A stretch of DNA of 64,000 nt, from the NCBI RefSeq assembly GCF_023078275.1, contig NC_062981.1, positions 19,646,846 through 19,710,845 of the forward strand. Reading direction: 5' to 3'. A program made the translations under genes and the position numbers. Positions 32,485 to 43,576 of this stretch are shown piece after piece. The stretch is from Leguminivora glycinivorella (Eukaryota > Arthropoda > Insecta > Lepidoptera > Tortricidae). Every line of letters begins with the position of its first letter. Position 1 is the first letter of the stretch. The notes under the pieces were generated by a model that was not told the origin of the DNA, did not search any database, and saw nothing but the letters and a program-made list of their open reading frames with translations.

Positions 32485-33888
32485 TTATTTCAAATACATC
32501 TTAGTGTTATTCTTATGAGTTATATATATCTGATCATTTTTTGAAATCTTAACATTAGGTGACATATCTTCTATAACCTCATAAGGTCCATTATAAATAG
32601 AATCTAATTTATTGCCTACTTGATTTTTCAAAAGTACTAAGTCTCCTGGTTTATATTGAACAGAATTCATTTTCTTATCATACATTAATTTTCTACTAAA
32701 TTTACTAGACATTAAATTATTTCTAGCTTCTGATTGAGCTCTTTGTAACCTATACTTAAATTCTTTAGGATAACTATCATAATTATAGAGAGGGTCGACA
32801 GAAGAAATTAAATTATTGGGCAAACGGCAGTGTTTGCCGAAAACTAATTCGAATGGCGTATATTGTGTCTCGGTATGCACGGTGGTGTTATATGAGAAAC
32901 ACCAATAACTTAACCAAGTGCTCCAATCGGTGCGGTTGTTACTACATTGAATCCTAAGATATGCACCTAGATTTTTGTGTGTGTTTTCAAGCGCTCCTAT
33001 GGTTTCGTGGTGATAAGCAGTTGAGTGTAGCTTATTAACACCTAATAATTTACAAATATCGCTAAATACACTAGACATAAATTCGGTACCTTGATCCGTT
33101 ATAATGTCGCTTGGAATGCCATATCTTAAAACGAAATTATTTACAAAAGCTTTACTAACAGATTCAGTGTCTTTTCTTTCTAACGGGTATGCTTCTACGA
33201 ACTTAGTCAGTTCACACTGAATTGTTAATACGTACTTATAGTTATAATTATCTATTTCTAAAGGTCCAAGTATATCTAAAGAAATTCTTTCAAAAGATGA
33301 GCTTGGTGTCGAAGTGATCACCATTGGTTCCTTAATGTACTTATTAGTGTGCTTGTTGTATTGACAATGTGCACATTTCTTAACGTACTCGTATACATCG
33401 TGGCTCATTCTTGGCCAGAAGTAGTGTTGCTTTATATTATTAAGCATTCTATTAACCCCCGCGTGTCCACTGGTGGGTAATAGATGAAAATCGTTTAAAA
33501 TAACTCGTATTTCGTCTTTATCGTATACTTTTGTAACACCTCTTGTTACTAAGATCCTAGGAATATCACATTTATAGCTAGCTAAAAATTCATTTACTTT
33601 ATGTGCATTTCGATAATTCTTTATAATTATAACTTCACTTATGTTTTGCTCCTTGCAAAATTGTTCTAATTCCCTCGCTAACACGCCTACGGTAGATAAC
33701 GATCGGGATGTTAGATACATGCACGATTTGCTTGGTACGTACCAAAAATTTCCTTTACTACTCATTATTCCATTTCGACATGTCTTGTAGTTAGAGTTTA
33801 GTATTAATTCAATATAATTTTTTGGTGCTTTGATGATTTCCACCACTCTAGGTTGATCAAGCCTATCGTGTGCGGGATCATCTGTCAC
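32485..33888 (-). CDS. Integrase frame of gypsy element 1
   Basis: 467 codons open from the junction with the pol frame. The zinc-binding HHCC module is at about residues 135-175 (NDFH, GHAG, CAHCQ). The catalytic triad is D205 (LDILGPL), D265 (ITDQGTEF) and E301 (GALENTHK). A C-terminal region follows with KPGDLVLLKN at about 420-430. In most gypsy elements this is the end of a single pol frame. Here it overlaps the TAG of the preceding frame by one base and lies one base back (-1), with no ATG, so it needs a frameshift or is separated by a one-base mutation. The frame upstream of the junction is open for about 70 bases. Confidence 0.9.
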   Translation of the reverse strand: MTDDPAHDRLDQPRVVEIIKAPKNYIELILNSNYKTCRNGIMSSKGNFWYVPSKSCMYLTSRSLSTVGVLARELEQFCKEQNISEVIIIKNYRNAHKVNEFLASYKCDIPRILVTRGVTKVYDKDEIRVILNDFHLLPTSGHAGVNRMLNNIKQHYFWPRMSHDVYEYVKKCAHCQYNKHTNKYIKEPMVITSTPSSSFERISLDILGPLEIDNYNYKYVLTIQCELTKFVEAYPLERKDTESVSKAFVNNFVLRYGIPSDIITDQGTEFMSSVFSDICKLLGVNKLHSTAYHHETIGALENTHKNLGAYLRIQCSNNRTDWSTWLSYWCFSYNTTVHTETQYTPFELVFGKHCRLPNNLISSVDPLYNYDSYPKEFKYRLQRAQSEARNNLMSSKFSRKLMYDKKMNSVQYKPGDLVLLKNQVGNKLDSIYNGPYEVIEDMSPNVKISKNDQIYITHKNNTKMYLK

Positions 33889-36143
33889 TAAGCTACCTTG
33901 ATCACACGTTTGTTGTTGTTCTTGCTGCGCGCGTAACTTCCGTGATTGAGCTTTCTCGTTATGACTGATACAACGTTTGTCCTAATATTTTTTAAATCAT
34001 CACTATTCATCGGTAAACGACTCAATGCGTCTGCAGCTGCATTGTTTCGTCCCGGAATGTATTCAATGTCAAAATTAAATTCCTCCAAATATAATCTATA
34101 TTTGGTTAATCTGCTCGAAGGATCAGTCATTCCGAAAAGATAAATTAAAGGTTTATGGTCTGTGACAATTTTAAACTTTTTCCCATAGAGATATGGTCTA
34201 AAATGTCTTGTCGCCCAAACTATAGCTAGCAATTCCAAATCTATTATTGGGTATCGCGTTTCAGCTGGCTTAAGGTTTCGACTTGCATACGCGACTACTT
34301 TGCCATTAGAATTAGACAAAACTGCTCCTAAGCCTATCTTTGAAGCATCTGTATGTAAGGTAAACACATTATTTTCAGAAAAATCAGGGTAATCTAGAAC
34401 TTGTGGACCTGTAAGTATTTCTTTCAATTTTATAAAGGCTGTTTCACACTCTGGGGTCCAGTTGAAAACTGCATTTTTCTTAGAAAGTTGATTTAATGGA
34501 TAAGCGATGTTCGCGAAATTTTGAATAAACCGTCTGTAATAATTGGCAAATGCTACGAATCTTTTAACCTCATCTGTATTTGTTGGTCTTGGATATTTAT
34601 TTAATGCTTCTACTTTTGCTGGATCGGGTTCTACTCCATTTGAAGTAATTTTATGGCCTAAATACATTATGTCTTTTCGCAAAAATTCACACTTTAATGG
34701 ATTTAGCTTAAGATTTGTACTTCTCAATCGTTCTAACACTCGAATAAGATTATGGTTGTGTGACGTCATGGAGTTTCCTATGACAATGCAATCGTCTAAA
34801 TATATGAAACATTGTTTGTAATTTAATCCGGACATGGCTATAGTCATAAGTCTAGAGAAAACACTAGGGCTTGTTCGCAGTCCCATGGGACATCGCTTCA
34901 TTTGATACATCTTATCGGTCGTAAACGCTGTATACTTTCTGGATTCTTTGTCTAAAGCTAGTTGGTAATAACCTTGAGAAAGATCAAGTTTTGAAAAATA
35001 TATACTACCTGCAAGGGAATCTAAAATTTCTGTTATATTGGGTAGTGGGAACTTATCATCCTGTATCTTATTGTTAAGCTGCCTATAATCGACAACTAAC
35101 CTCCACTTCTTTTCTCCTAACTTATCACATTTTTTGGGAACTAGCAAAACTGGGCTGGACCATTCTGAAGTGGTCTCCTCTATTATATCGTTATCTAGCA
35201 TATTTTTAATCTGAGTTTGAAGTTCATTACGTAAAGCATATGGTATTCTGTATGGCTTTACGTATACCGGACTTGCATTATCTTTTAACTTAATTTTGTG
35301 CTGTAGCAAGTTAGTTGTAGTTAGCTTGTCGCCGGGCAGATGAAAAACATCTGCGTATTTTGCGCAAATTTGTTCTATGCTTAATTGTTCCTCTTTATTT
35401 AAATAAGTCTCTAAATTTAAAAGATCTAATAATGTTTTTACTCTGTCAACACTAATTTTCCTTGAATCAAAATTGCAAATATCAAAATGGCATAATCTGT
35501 GTACATTCAAACTTGATAAATCTAAACTGACTGGCTTATCTGTTGTATTTAATATTCGTACTGGTATTTTACCTTTCTCTGGTCTTGAAATGACACCTGC
35601 TACAAAAACGCCTTCTTGCATTTCTTCCGATAGTACTACACAATCATCGGTCAGCTGTGACGCGATGTGAGTCATAATTTCGCAGCGAGGTGGTATGTTT
35701 TGAATAAAACTACTTTTAGAATACACGTTCATAGGTATTGAGACAGTTTGACCTTTGTCCTCTAAAAATAATGCATTATGTTTATAACTTATGTCTGCAT
35801 TGTAACGTAAGAAAAATTTTTCACCTAAAATAGCTTCAGCTGAGCATTGCAAATTCTTAAAAACATGAAACTTTCCTTTGCAAATAAAACCGTTAAAGTC
35901 TAAATCTAAATAAATGTATCCGTCTGAAATTAAATCTCCACAAACTCCAGTAATAGTAATGCTATCTCCTTGTAATCGTTTAAGGAGATCGGGTTTGTCT
36001 TGCAAATATTCATACCTAATAGCACATAGGCCTGCTCCACTGTCGGCCAAAAGTTTTAATTTATGTCCATTACCTACAATACAATTTACCGTACTATAAT
36101 TATTTTTGTTATAGTTAAATATCGCACTATTCATGTTAGTCAC
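33888..36143 (-). CDS. Protease, reverse transcriptase and RNase H of gypsy element 1
   Basis: 751 codons. The aspartic protease motif LLADSGAGLCAIR is at about residues 31-43. RT core: PVLLVPKK (331-338), WRLVVDYRQLN (347-357), YFSKLDLSQGYYQ (382-394) and the catalytic YLDD at 448-451. RNase H: HTDASKIGLGAVLS from 597, followed by TDHKPL. A chromo-like or integrase part is absent because it lies in the next frame. The frame has no ATG at its start; it overlaps the end of gag and is offset by +1 from it, with a T6 run just before the gag stop. Intact otherwise. Confidence 0.93.
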   Translation of the reverse strand: MTNMNSAIFNYNKNNYSTVNCIVGNGHKLKLLADSGAGLCAIRYEYLQDKPDLLKRLQGDSITITGVCGDLISDGYIYLDLDFNGFICKGKFHVFKNLQCSAEAILGEKFFLRYNADISYKHNALFLEDKGQTVSIPMNVYSKSSFIQNIPPRCEIMTHIASQLTDDCVVLSEEMQEGVFVAGVISRPEKGKIPVRILNTTDKPVSLDLSSLNVHRLCHFDICNFDSRKISVDRVKTLLDLLNLETYLNKEEQLSIEQICAKYADVFHLPGDKLTTTNLLQHKIKLKDNASPVYVKPYRIPYALRNELQTQIKNMLDNDIIEETTSEWSSPVLLVPKKCDKLGEKKWRLVVDYRQLNNKIQDDKFPLPNITEILDSLAGSIYFSKLDLSQGYYQLALDKESRKYTAFTTDKMYQMKRCPMGLRTSPSVFSRLMTIAMSGLNYKQCFIYLDDCIVIGNSMTSHNHNLIRVLERLRSTNLKLNPLKCEFLRKDIMYLGHKITSNGVEPDPAKVEALNKYPRPTNTDEVKRFVAFANYYRRFIQNFANIAYPLNQLSKKNAVFNWTPECETAFIKLKEILTGPQVLDYPDFSENNVFTLHTDASKIGLGAVLSNSNGKVVAYASRNLKPAETRYPIIDLELLAIVWATRHFRPYLYGKKFKIVTDHKPLIYLFGMTDPSSRLTKYRLYLEEFNFDIEYIPGRNNAAADALSRLPMNSDDLKNIRTNVVSVITRKLNHGSYARSKNNNKRVIKVA

Positions 36144-37326
36144 GAAAAAACTGCTTATTTGGCTTTACGTCCTCATTTGCCGATCGTATGTGTTGTGCAC
36201 GTGAATGCGCGGGCGCGGGCCGCGGCGGGGTCGCGCGCGCAGGTCGGCGAACGCTGGATGCGCGGTCAGCAAAAGGCTGTGGCCGCGTAGCTATATTTGC
36301 CGGAAAGTGTTGCGAAATACTTGCATTACGGCTATTATTAGAATAATACCGTGTTCTAAATGTATTTCTGTCTGTATTATAACTTTTACTCCTATCGTAA
36401 CGATTAGAATAATTATTCCGGTTCCCGTTGTTATGATAATTATTACGAGAACGTCCGTGTCCGTAATGTAGGATCCGATCGTCGCGTGGTGACGAGCTAT
36501 ACTCATCAATGGCTGTCCTAATAGCTTCAGGCAAAGATGTAAATTGCCTAGAAGATATTATTGTGCTTAATTTTGGGTCTGAAAGACCATCTGCAAAGCG
36601 CTTAATAGCTGACTTTTCGTTCAGTGGCCGCAGTACGTCGTACCTACTGTCGTTACCGTCGGCCTGAGAAATAGTCAAATTGACAAAAAGATCCTCAATT
36701 TCAGCTCCGAAAGCTTCTATTGTTCTCCTACCTTGTCTAGCTCTGTACAGCTGAGCCTGAATTGATTCGGACGATTTTTTAGGAAGCAAAAATGTACGCA
36801 TATCCGAAACGAGAGATTCTACGCTAACGTATGACGTCTTTAACCTGAGCTTAGCGCTAGACGAAAGTCTTGTTTTTAAAACAAATTCTATCAATGTCCG
36901 CTGAGATTCGGTATTAATAATCGTACTGTACATAAGAATACCATCTATTAACTGTTTAGTTGTATCCTCTTGCCCTGTCATGACGGGCAACAAGGCGATG
37001 GCCGTTTTAACATCAAAACTAGGTTTAGCCATTTTTTCGTCTGTTTGGGAATCTGTATCAAAGAATAGTAACGATAACTTAATCCTCTCGTAAGTGTCTT
37101 TGACTTCGCCTATAAGTCTATTACCTAATTCTATTTCTGAAGAACTAAATTCATCCTGCTTTTTCTTTAACTGAGACACAATATCCGCAAAATGGTTATA
37201 TAATTCATTTGATTCCTCTAATTTCCTTCTACCTATTTCTTTCCGTCGCCTCTCTGGACCTAACTTAGAAATATCCTCTTTCAACTTATTTAGTTTATCG
37301 CGTAAAGACTGTAATTCTAATAACAT
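36136..37326 (-). CDS. Gag of gypsy element 1
   Basis: 396 codons starting at ATG 37,326. The N-terminus (about 1-90) is charged and leucine-rich with coiled-coil character. The middle (about 110-290) has the helical composition of an arthropod gypsy capsid. The C-terminal 100 residues are rich in R, N, Y and S (RSRNNYHNNGNRNNYSNRY) and contain no CCHC zinc knuckle, which points to an RGG/RN-type nucleic acid binding tail. It ends QFFRD just as the pol frame opens. Confidence 0.85.
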   Translation of the reverse strand: MLLELQSLRDKLNKLKEDISKLGPERRRKEIGRRKLEESNELYNHFADIVSQLKKKQDEFSSSEIELGNRLIGEVKDTYERIKLSLLFFDTDSQTDEKMAKPSFDVKTAIALLPVMTGQEDTTKQLIDGILMYSTIINTESQRTLIEFVLKTRLSSSAKLRLKTSYVSVESLVSDMRTFLLPKKSSESIQAQLYRARQGRRTIEAFGAEIEDLFVNLTISQADGNDSRYDVLRPLNEKSAIKRFADGLSDPKLSTIISSRQFTSLPEAIRTAIDEYSSSPRDDRILHYGHGRSRNNYHNNGNRNNYSNRYDRSKSYNTDRNTFRTRYYSNNSRNASISQHFPANIATRPQPFADRASSVRRPARATPPRPAPAHSRAQHIRSANEDVKPNKQFFRD

Positions 37327-37984
37327 AATAAATTTGTCACCTCAATTAATTAATAAAAAAAAATACTGCAAAAAGGATCCCTATAAATTGCTAAATAACA
37401 TGACAAAATAATATAACTAACTTACATAGATAGCGGCAACGTACTTCGCTTAGTAGGTCATGTTGAATTGTTGACGCTGCATTCCGCGCTGGCACGGGCG
37501 GGCGGTCGGGCTGTCGCGTGACGCTGGCTGGCAACGTGAGTCTTCCATGTGCACGTGACCGATGCTCTGCTACAGATGATGCGGGCCGGGCTAACCCTGA
37601 CTCCTCGAGCTGGGCCGGGATAACCCTGGACACCTCTTGATGATGGGCCGGGATAACCCTGGACACCTCTTGATTCGCGAGCCGGGAAACCCTGGACAAC
37701 GCTCTTCTTTCTTCGTAGACTTATATATAGGACATAATTATTTTCTTTCTTCTTTTCTTCTTTAGTTTGCTGAAAGGCTTCTTTCTTCTTAAAAATGGTT
37801 TCTTCAATGCTGATTTTCATAAAAGTAATCTTGTATCTTCAGTGCCGATCTTCATAATGGTGATATCTTCGTTAGGGTACCTAATCTTGAATCTTCAATC
37901 TTGAATTGTTTTTCTGTCTTCATTTTCATATGTTGCGCTCCGTGGTGAAATCCGTTTCCTTGGTTCTACTGGTATGGGTCGCCA
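37327..37984 (-). promoter_or_regulatory. Leader and primer binding site of gypsy element 1
   Basis: Directly inside the 5' LTR the minus strand reads TGGCGACCCATACC (37,984-37,971); TGGCGACC is the tRNA-Arg-type primer site of 412/mdg1-like elements. The leader holds about three copies of a short repeat with gccgggataaccctgg (about 37,605-37,700) before the gag ATG. Confidence 0.6.
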
Positions 37985-38217
37985 TGAGATATGATGAAGT
38001 TGGAGGGTTGAATGGAGGTTAAGTAAAACTGGTCATTGTGGATGATGTGTGTTGTATTGTCAATAATCAATACAGAAGAGAGAGCAAGTAAAACTAAACA
38101 TACTTTATATAGTAAATTATTGCTTACATGCTATTTTATTCACATACGTGTGTCACATGTATGTTGCAGACAGTAACGTTAAGTTACTGTTAAAGTGTTA
38201 ATTAGGGATATACTACA
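37985..38217 (-). repeat. 5' LTR of gypsy element 1
   Basis: 233 bp, pairs with 32,137-32,369. Confidence 0.95.
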
Positions 38218-38282
38218 AGGTGACATTAAAAAAATAAGCACATAACTTTAGGAGTTTTGAATGATTCACAGTTATTTTCATT

Positions 38283-38768
38283 AGACTTATATTGACCGGG
38301 ATATAGACCGTGATTACCTTTTTGATTTTTGTCGAGCTTCCGATATTTCGACGCAGTTGCATGCATCATGATCACGGAAAACTATCATCACTTTTCCGTG
38401 ATCATGATGCATGCAACTGCGTCGAAATATCGGAAGCTCGACAAAATTCAAAAAGGTAATCCAGCAGTTCTCGAAAAGTTTGTACAAAAATTAAGGGAAA
38501 AGTTAAATTTGTTTTTATTAATTCCTATTTTGTTACCAAGATTTTGTTGATGAATTGAGATTTTATTAAGTTTTATTTCGTCATTAAGGTTCTCTAGTAT
38601 CTATATTTTCTTAATTATAACAATTATCCTGTATATATCTTACGAAAGTCGAATTATATTACTAAATGTTGGTAACAAAATAGGATCAATTAAAATTTGC
38701 TGACGTGGCATTGTACAAAGTTGACGGGAATTGCTGAATCACGGTCTATATCCCGGTCAATATAAGTC
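38283..38768. mobile_element. Foldback MITE with nested palindrome
   Basis: Outer ends ttatattgaccgggatatag and its complement at about 38,740-38,768. Inside, a perfect-looking stem of about 50 bp (gtcgagcttccgatatttcg on the left, mirrored to 38,442) has a 9-10-base loop around 38,386. It also includes the gatcatgatgcatgcaac segment. No coding capacity. Confidence 0.75.
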
Positions 38769-39392
38769 ACATAACTTTAATTAACTATGGTAGACAACAG
38801 GCGGTCTTATAGCTAAAGAGCGATCTATTCCAGACGACCTTTGGGTAGTGGAAACAAGACACAAAAAACAACTGATTTGAGTAGGTGATGCAGTGAGTGA
38901 TAGAAAACGTCAAATAATCTTAATACTAATAAACATACATAAATAGGAAATAAAATAAACCTAAATATACCGTACATATATAAATACTATAACAACACAG
39001 CTGTACTGTAGAATATACATAGATCAAAAAACAATTCGGCCAATAGCGATAAAGGAAAATGAAACAGGACCATCAATAAATATTGATCTTTAATTCATTA
39101 TTTTTTTACGACTTTTACGTAACAAGTATACAAATCATCACAATGACTCGTATGACAACAACGAACCTCAAATATATTATGAGGCAACTCGCAAGTGAAT
39201 TGTATACAAATAACCTAGTTTAATTTTCAACCCTATATCTTTGACGTAAAAGTTTAGGTTTGTTTGTTTGAGTAGAAGAGATCTTAAATTGATTTTAATG
39301 ATGCCAATGAAAGCAAAATTTCATTTGACACGTGCAAACTGTTGTTGTAGTTGTCATACTGGACACGTTTCGTGAATCGACAACCATAATAT
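38769..39392. other. AT-rich intergenic stretch
   Basis: Nothing recognised on either strand. Confidence 0.4.
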
Positions 39393-39976
39393 GAAAAAAC
39401 CGGCCAAGTGCGAGTCGGGCTCGCGCACAAAGGGTTCCGTAGCAGCAAACCAAAATTACAGTTAAATCAACCTATCTCAAAAACTATAAGAGATACTTTG
39501 ATCAAACCAAAAATCGTTGAAAGAGTTAATTAGCATGCATCACCTCTATTTTTTTTAGAATTTTATACCCCGTAGTTATAAAAATAGAGGGGGGGGGACA
39601 TACTTTTTACGACTTTGAGAGCTGATATCTCAAAAACCGTTCACTTTAAGAAAAATGTTTTTTAGAAAACTTTATATCATTTTAAAAGACCTTTCCATTG
39701 ATACCCCACACGGGTATGTACATCGAAAAAAAAATTTTCATCCCTCAGTTACATGTATGGGGGGCCCCACCCCCAATTCTTTTTTTTACTATTTAGTGTC
39801 ATAATTTTGTAGCGGTTCATACAACACATATTCCCATCAAATTTCATCACTGTAGTACTTATAGTTTCCGAGTAAATCGGCTGTGACAGACGGACAGACG
39901 GACAGACGGACAGACGGACAGACGGACATGACGAAACTATAAGGGTTCCGTTTTTGCCATTTTGGCTACGGAACCC
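39393..39976. mobile_element. Dispersed repeat with gccaagtgcgagtcgggctc head
   Basis: Bounded by ccggccaagtgcgagtcggg and aagggttccgta at the left and the mirrored tacggaaccctaaaa at the right. It has a (cggacaga)n run at about 39,888-39,928. The overall form is a non-autonomous element of about 585 bp, a kind common in insect genomes. The open frames overlapping it are incidental. Confidence 0.65.
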
Positions 39977-40349
39977 TAAAAACCAAGTAAAGACCGTCAA
40001 CCAAATCTTGTCACTAGAAAAAGGCGGCAAATTTGAAAAATCGCGGGCTAGCAACACTAATAGTTTTGAAAATCGGTGGAAATTCGCGTGTCATTTGTAT
40101 CTTATCTGTGGAAATCTCCAACCTACCAAAAAGGGAAATGACTAGCATATATCCGTCCCTTTTTAATAAATTATCTAATTCGTAAGGAAGGAGGGAGCCC
40201 CTTGAAAAAAAAATATCTGTGGCTGTTCGACGTACATTGCTGGTTTTTGTTCGTTTCATAGGGATACCATACTTTAGTTTGATGTACATTGCTACTGCCA
40301 AAATTTGGTTGACAACTTGACAGGCTATAAGTAGGTACTTATCATATAA
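39977..40349. other. Intergenic stretch
   Basis: No gene supported; the short open frames here show no recognisable motif. Confidence 0.35.
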
Positions 40350-40566
40350 CCACAAAATTAAAATTTTGAAAAAACCCCCGACCGCGACATAGTGGACCGA
40401 TTTTCATAAAACATTGCTAAGAACACTCCCGACTAACTCAGCTTTCAAACAAAAAAACTAAATCGAAATCGATTCATCCGTTCGGGAGCTACGATGCCAC
40501 AGACAGACACACACACAGACAGACACGTCAAACTTATAACACCCCGTCGTTTTTGCGTCGGGGGTT
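40350..40566. mobile_element. Repeat with aacccccgac/gtcgggggtt ends, copy 1
   Basis: Starts aattaaaattttgaaaaaac then cccccgaccgcgacatagtg, includes cgttcgggagctacgatgcc and a (cagacaca)n run, and ends gcgtcgggggtt, mirroring the start. Confidence 0.65.
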
Positions 40567-41417
40567 AAAAATGTAGTGTTTTACAAGTTATTCTAAAATC
40601 TCTGATGGTAGGTAACTTCGCCATGCACGAATAATAATTAAATTTATTGCAAATGAAGTCAAATACCCTATTAACATAGCCTGCCCATTCTGTGACTTTC
40701 CTGCCAAACAGTCATGTTACACAACCAAACTGCACGAACCATAGATTGTAGAAACCCTAGATGGCGCCACGTTTCCATTACGACAATTTAAGTCTGATAG
40801 CCAGTTGCTCACAAAAAAACATATTTTTTTAATTAAATTTTCTTGAGAAAAAAGCGGTTCCAACTGGTTTGAGATTGGGTAGATCTAAAATGTATATATC
40901 TAGTCTGTCTCTTTCAGTACATGATAATATGCCTTTTGCTGAAGTAATTTAATTAACTCGTAGTAAATGACCATACTTTGTTTAGGGTCTTACAACCCGG
41001 TTCAGCTGCAAACGAGTTAAAAGTTTAAAAACCATCCGTCTATAGTTTTTCTAAGTCTACGGTATCATATAACACAAAATATAAAAAACTGCTCAAACCT
41101 ACCGCAAATCGGCTTAAATCGTCATCACTATAAAACCGAATTCGGATTATTTTAAAAACTCGTTTAGAACAAAATGTTGTCCTATTTAACGAAAAACCTG
41201 AAGGTGGCATTTGAAGAAGGCCAAGGACACTGACGTGCGAAACACTATAAATACTATAATAATAGATAGAGATGGATACAATGTAATTACTGTCAATGTA
41301 AACTTACCGACTCGACAAAGCCTCCTAGATTGGTCGGTAGAAAAACAGTAACCTTGCATTATGAAGCAAGAAGAGCCTGAGATCTGAGATTTTAATTAAA
41401 CTGTTAATAACCTAACA
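40567..41417. other. Intergenic stretch with a diverged repeat
   Basis: 40,745-41,060 shares phrases with 49,860-50,500 (ggcgccacgtttccattacg, tctgtctctttcagtac, ccgtctatag). The rest is AT-rich and not recognised. Confidence 0.4.
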
Positions 41418-41826
41418 ACAAAATTAAAATTTTGAAAAATCCTCCGATATAATGGACCGATTTTCATAAAACATGGCTAAGAACACTCCCTACTAACTCA
41501 GCTTTCAAACAAAAAAAACTAAATCTAACCTAGACCTTCTACATCTCTAATTAATTGTATAGAGTTAACTTTAGTTAGAACTTAGAATTAGTATATAATA
41601 GTATCAATTGTAATTTCAATTCAATTTTAAATATTTTCTAAATATGTACATGTGACGTGTAAAAGTGCCCCGTGTGGCCTATTTGCTGAATATTTGTTTT
41701 TTTTTCCTAAATGGGTTCATCCGTTCGGGAGCTACGATGCCACAGACAGACACACACACACATACAGACAGACAGACACGTCAAACTTATAATTATAACA
41801 CCCCGTCGTTTTTGTATCGGGGGTTA
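41418..41826. mobile_element. Repeat with aacccccgac-type ends, copy 2, interrupted
   Basis: Matches 40,350-40,566 but is split at about 41,523-41,710 by roughly 185 bp ending tgacgtgtaaaagtgccccg...tgaatatttg, a retroelement 3' end. It resumes at tgggttcatccgttcgggag. Confidence 0.65.
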
Positions 41827-42009
41827 AAAAAAATTATCATGGGAAATTTGTAGGAAATGTAAGATAAGAAACTTTATGAATTGTATTGAAGCTTTATAAA
41901 TTTATGTAGGTATCCAATTTATAAAAAGGAAATAAAAACCTGACGGAACTAACGATTGCGCAACATTATTCATAGCACTACTACTAGTATTTTATGATCT
42001 GTGGCACTA

Positions 42010-42500
42010 CATAGATAGTAATTTTTTTTATACTACGTCGGTGGCAAACAAGTATACGGTCCGCCTGATGGAAAGCGGTCACCGTAACCTAAATACATGG
42101 ACGCCTGCAACTCAAGGAGTGTCACATGCGCTTTGCCAACCCATTAGAAACTTGTACACTCCCTCTTGCTGTGTTTTTAAGTACACAGTTCAAAGGAAAA
42201 TAGACCGATAGTGCCGTAGGTCCTTCCGTCACCAGTACACCGCACCCTCGTTGAGCTATGGCAGCCTTACTCACCGGCAGGAACACAACACTATGAGTAG
42301 GGTCTAGTGCTATTTGGCTGCGGTCTTCTGTAAGGTGGAGGTACTTCCCCGGTTGGGCTCTGCTCTAGATTCGAGCGAAATGATATCCGCTGTGCTGTGC
42401 CCTACCACACAAAGCGGAATATCATTCGCTATGCTATGCCTTACCTCCTACAATGTAGTAGTACTCCTACAACTAGTAACTCGTCTTTCATATTGACGAC
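42010..42500. repeat. Dispersed repeat containing tacgtcggtggcaaacaag
   Basis: A poly(T) edge is followed by actacgtcggtggcaaacaa, cgcctgatggaaagcggtca and cgcaccctcgttgagctatg. A 60-base piece of the same repeat lies inside the right hairpin array at 48,177-48,240. No coding frame recognised. Confidence 0.55.
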
Positions 42501-42610
42501 GACGCGTTGATGATATTCGAGGAATCACTATCTTCTGTAATATTCCATTCAAATTGTATATGACAAATGTCTACTAACGAAGTTGATGACATTTTATGCA
42601 AACATATGTC

Positions 42611-42935
42611 TATAATCTATTTTCTACTTGTCGACTATAATCTGTCAATTAGGGCACCACAGACTAAACTATAAGTGCTAACTTTTCAGTGTTGGATACT
42701 CTATGGCAGTTCCGACTCAATTATAATAAGCTCATTATAGTTGACTTTAGTTAATTAACTGTAATAATTTCAAAAATAGAACTTCATACAATTTTTATAC
42801 TAATTTGCGATACCTGGCAAATTTTCCTGCATCTGAAACACATTTTTTCATCACACACTCAGCAAACTTCGTGGCCTAATCATGGTACTCGACTGAAAAG
42901 CTTTGTATTATATCACGATTGTATAATATACTATT
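42611..42935. repeat. Dispersed repeat, copy 2
   Basis: Direct-orientation match to 1620-2119, lacking the middle section between catctgaaacacattttt and the ggccta part. Confidence 0.6.
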
Positions 42936-43202
42936 TTGATTCTCTATGCCTAAAGAATCATTATGCCTCAAGCGAAATCCCAAATAAGATTGTCAAATTT
43001 CTGTTTGACCAAATTTTTTCGTAGTCATTTATGCGCAGGCATGAGAATTTCAAGTGCAAGTCGGCACTAGTTCCCGTTTCAGGAAAGAACTGATTTTATT
43101 TTGTTGGTATTTTGTGCTAGTATCAGTATATTTAGAGGTATATATATTATAGGTATGCGTTGTCATAGAGAAGAATAAAATATTAAATAAATATAAAATA
43201 AA
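42936..43202. other. Short AT-rich intergenic stretch
   Basis: Nothing recognised. Confidence 0.35.
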
Positions 43203-43437
43203 TATTATGGGACATTCTTACACAGATTGACTGAGTCCCACGGTAAGCTCAAGAAGGCTTGTGTTATGGGTACTCAGCCAACGATATATATAATATACAT
43301 ATACTTATATACATAGAAAACATCCATGACTCAGGAACAAATATCTGTGCTCATCACACAAATAAATGCCCTTACCGGGATTCGAACCCAGGACCGCAGC
43401 GTAGCAGGCAGGGTCACTACTCACTACCGACCAGACC
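43203..43437 (-). mobile_element. SINE family A, intact minus-strand copy
   Basis: Runs without interruption from gggacattcttacacagatt to the tRNA-like end (gggattcgaacccaggac, gcagggtcac) and defines the family's full length of about 235 bp. Confidence 0.8.
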
Positions 43438-43576
43438 AAATCGGTCGTCAAGAATGACGTGTAGGAAGCCACGGTACGTCAACATCGCACTGTTCCGAGT
43501 TCCAACTATCGGATTTATGGAAGAATGCCAAAATTCAGTAACAAAATAAACTCATACCTGCAAAGAATTTAAAACG

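Larger units (their letters stand above)
32137..38217 (-). mobile_element. Ty3/gypsy LTR retrotransposon 1 (6,081 bp)
   Basis: Two 233-bp LTRs in direct orientation flank gag, protease-RT-RNase H and integrase frames on the minus strand. The element starts TGTAGTATATCCC and ends CATATCTCA (minus strand). The LTRs differ at one base that I can see (32,190 A, 38,038 G). Flanks are ATGT and AGGT, so the target duplication is imperfect or lost. No env frame. The lack of a gag zinc knuckle and a TGGCGACC primer site fit the 412/mdg1 side of the family; that placement is inference. Confidence 0.95.

Noticed and set aside
32137..38217. An env gene making gypsy element 1 a retrovirus
   Set aside because: The 3' LTR follows the integrase frame within about 120 bp, leaving no room for an env frame.
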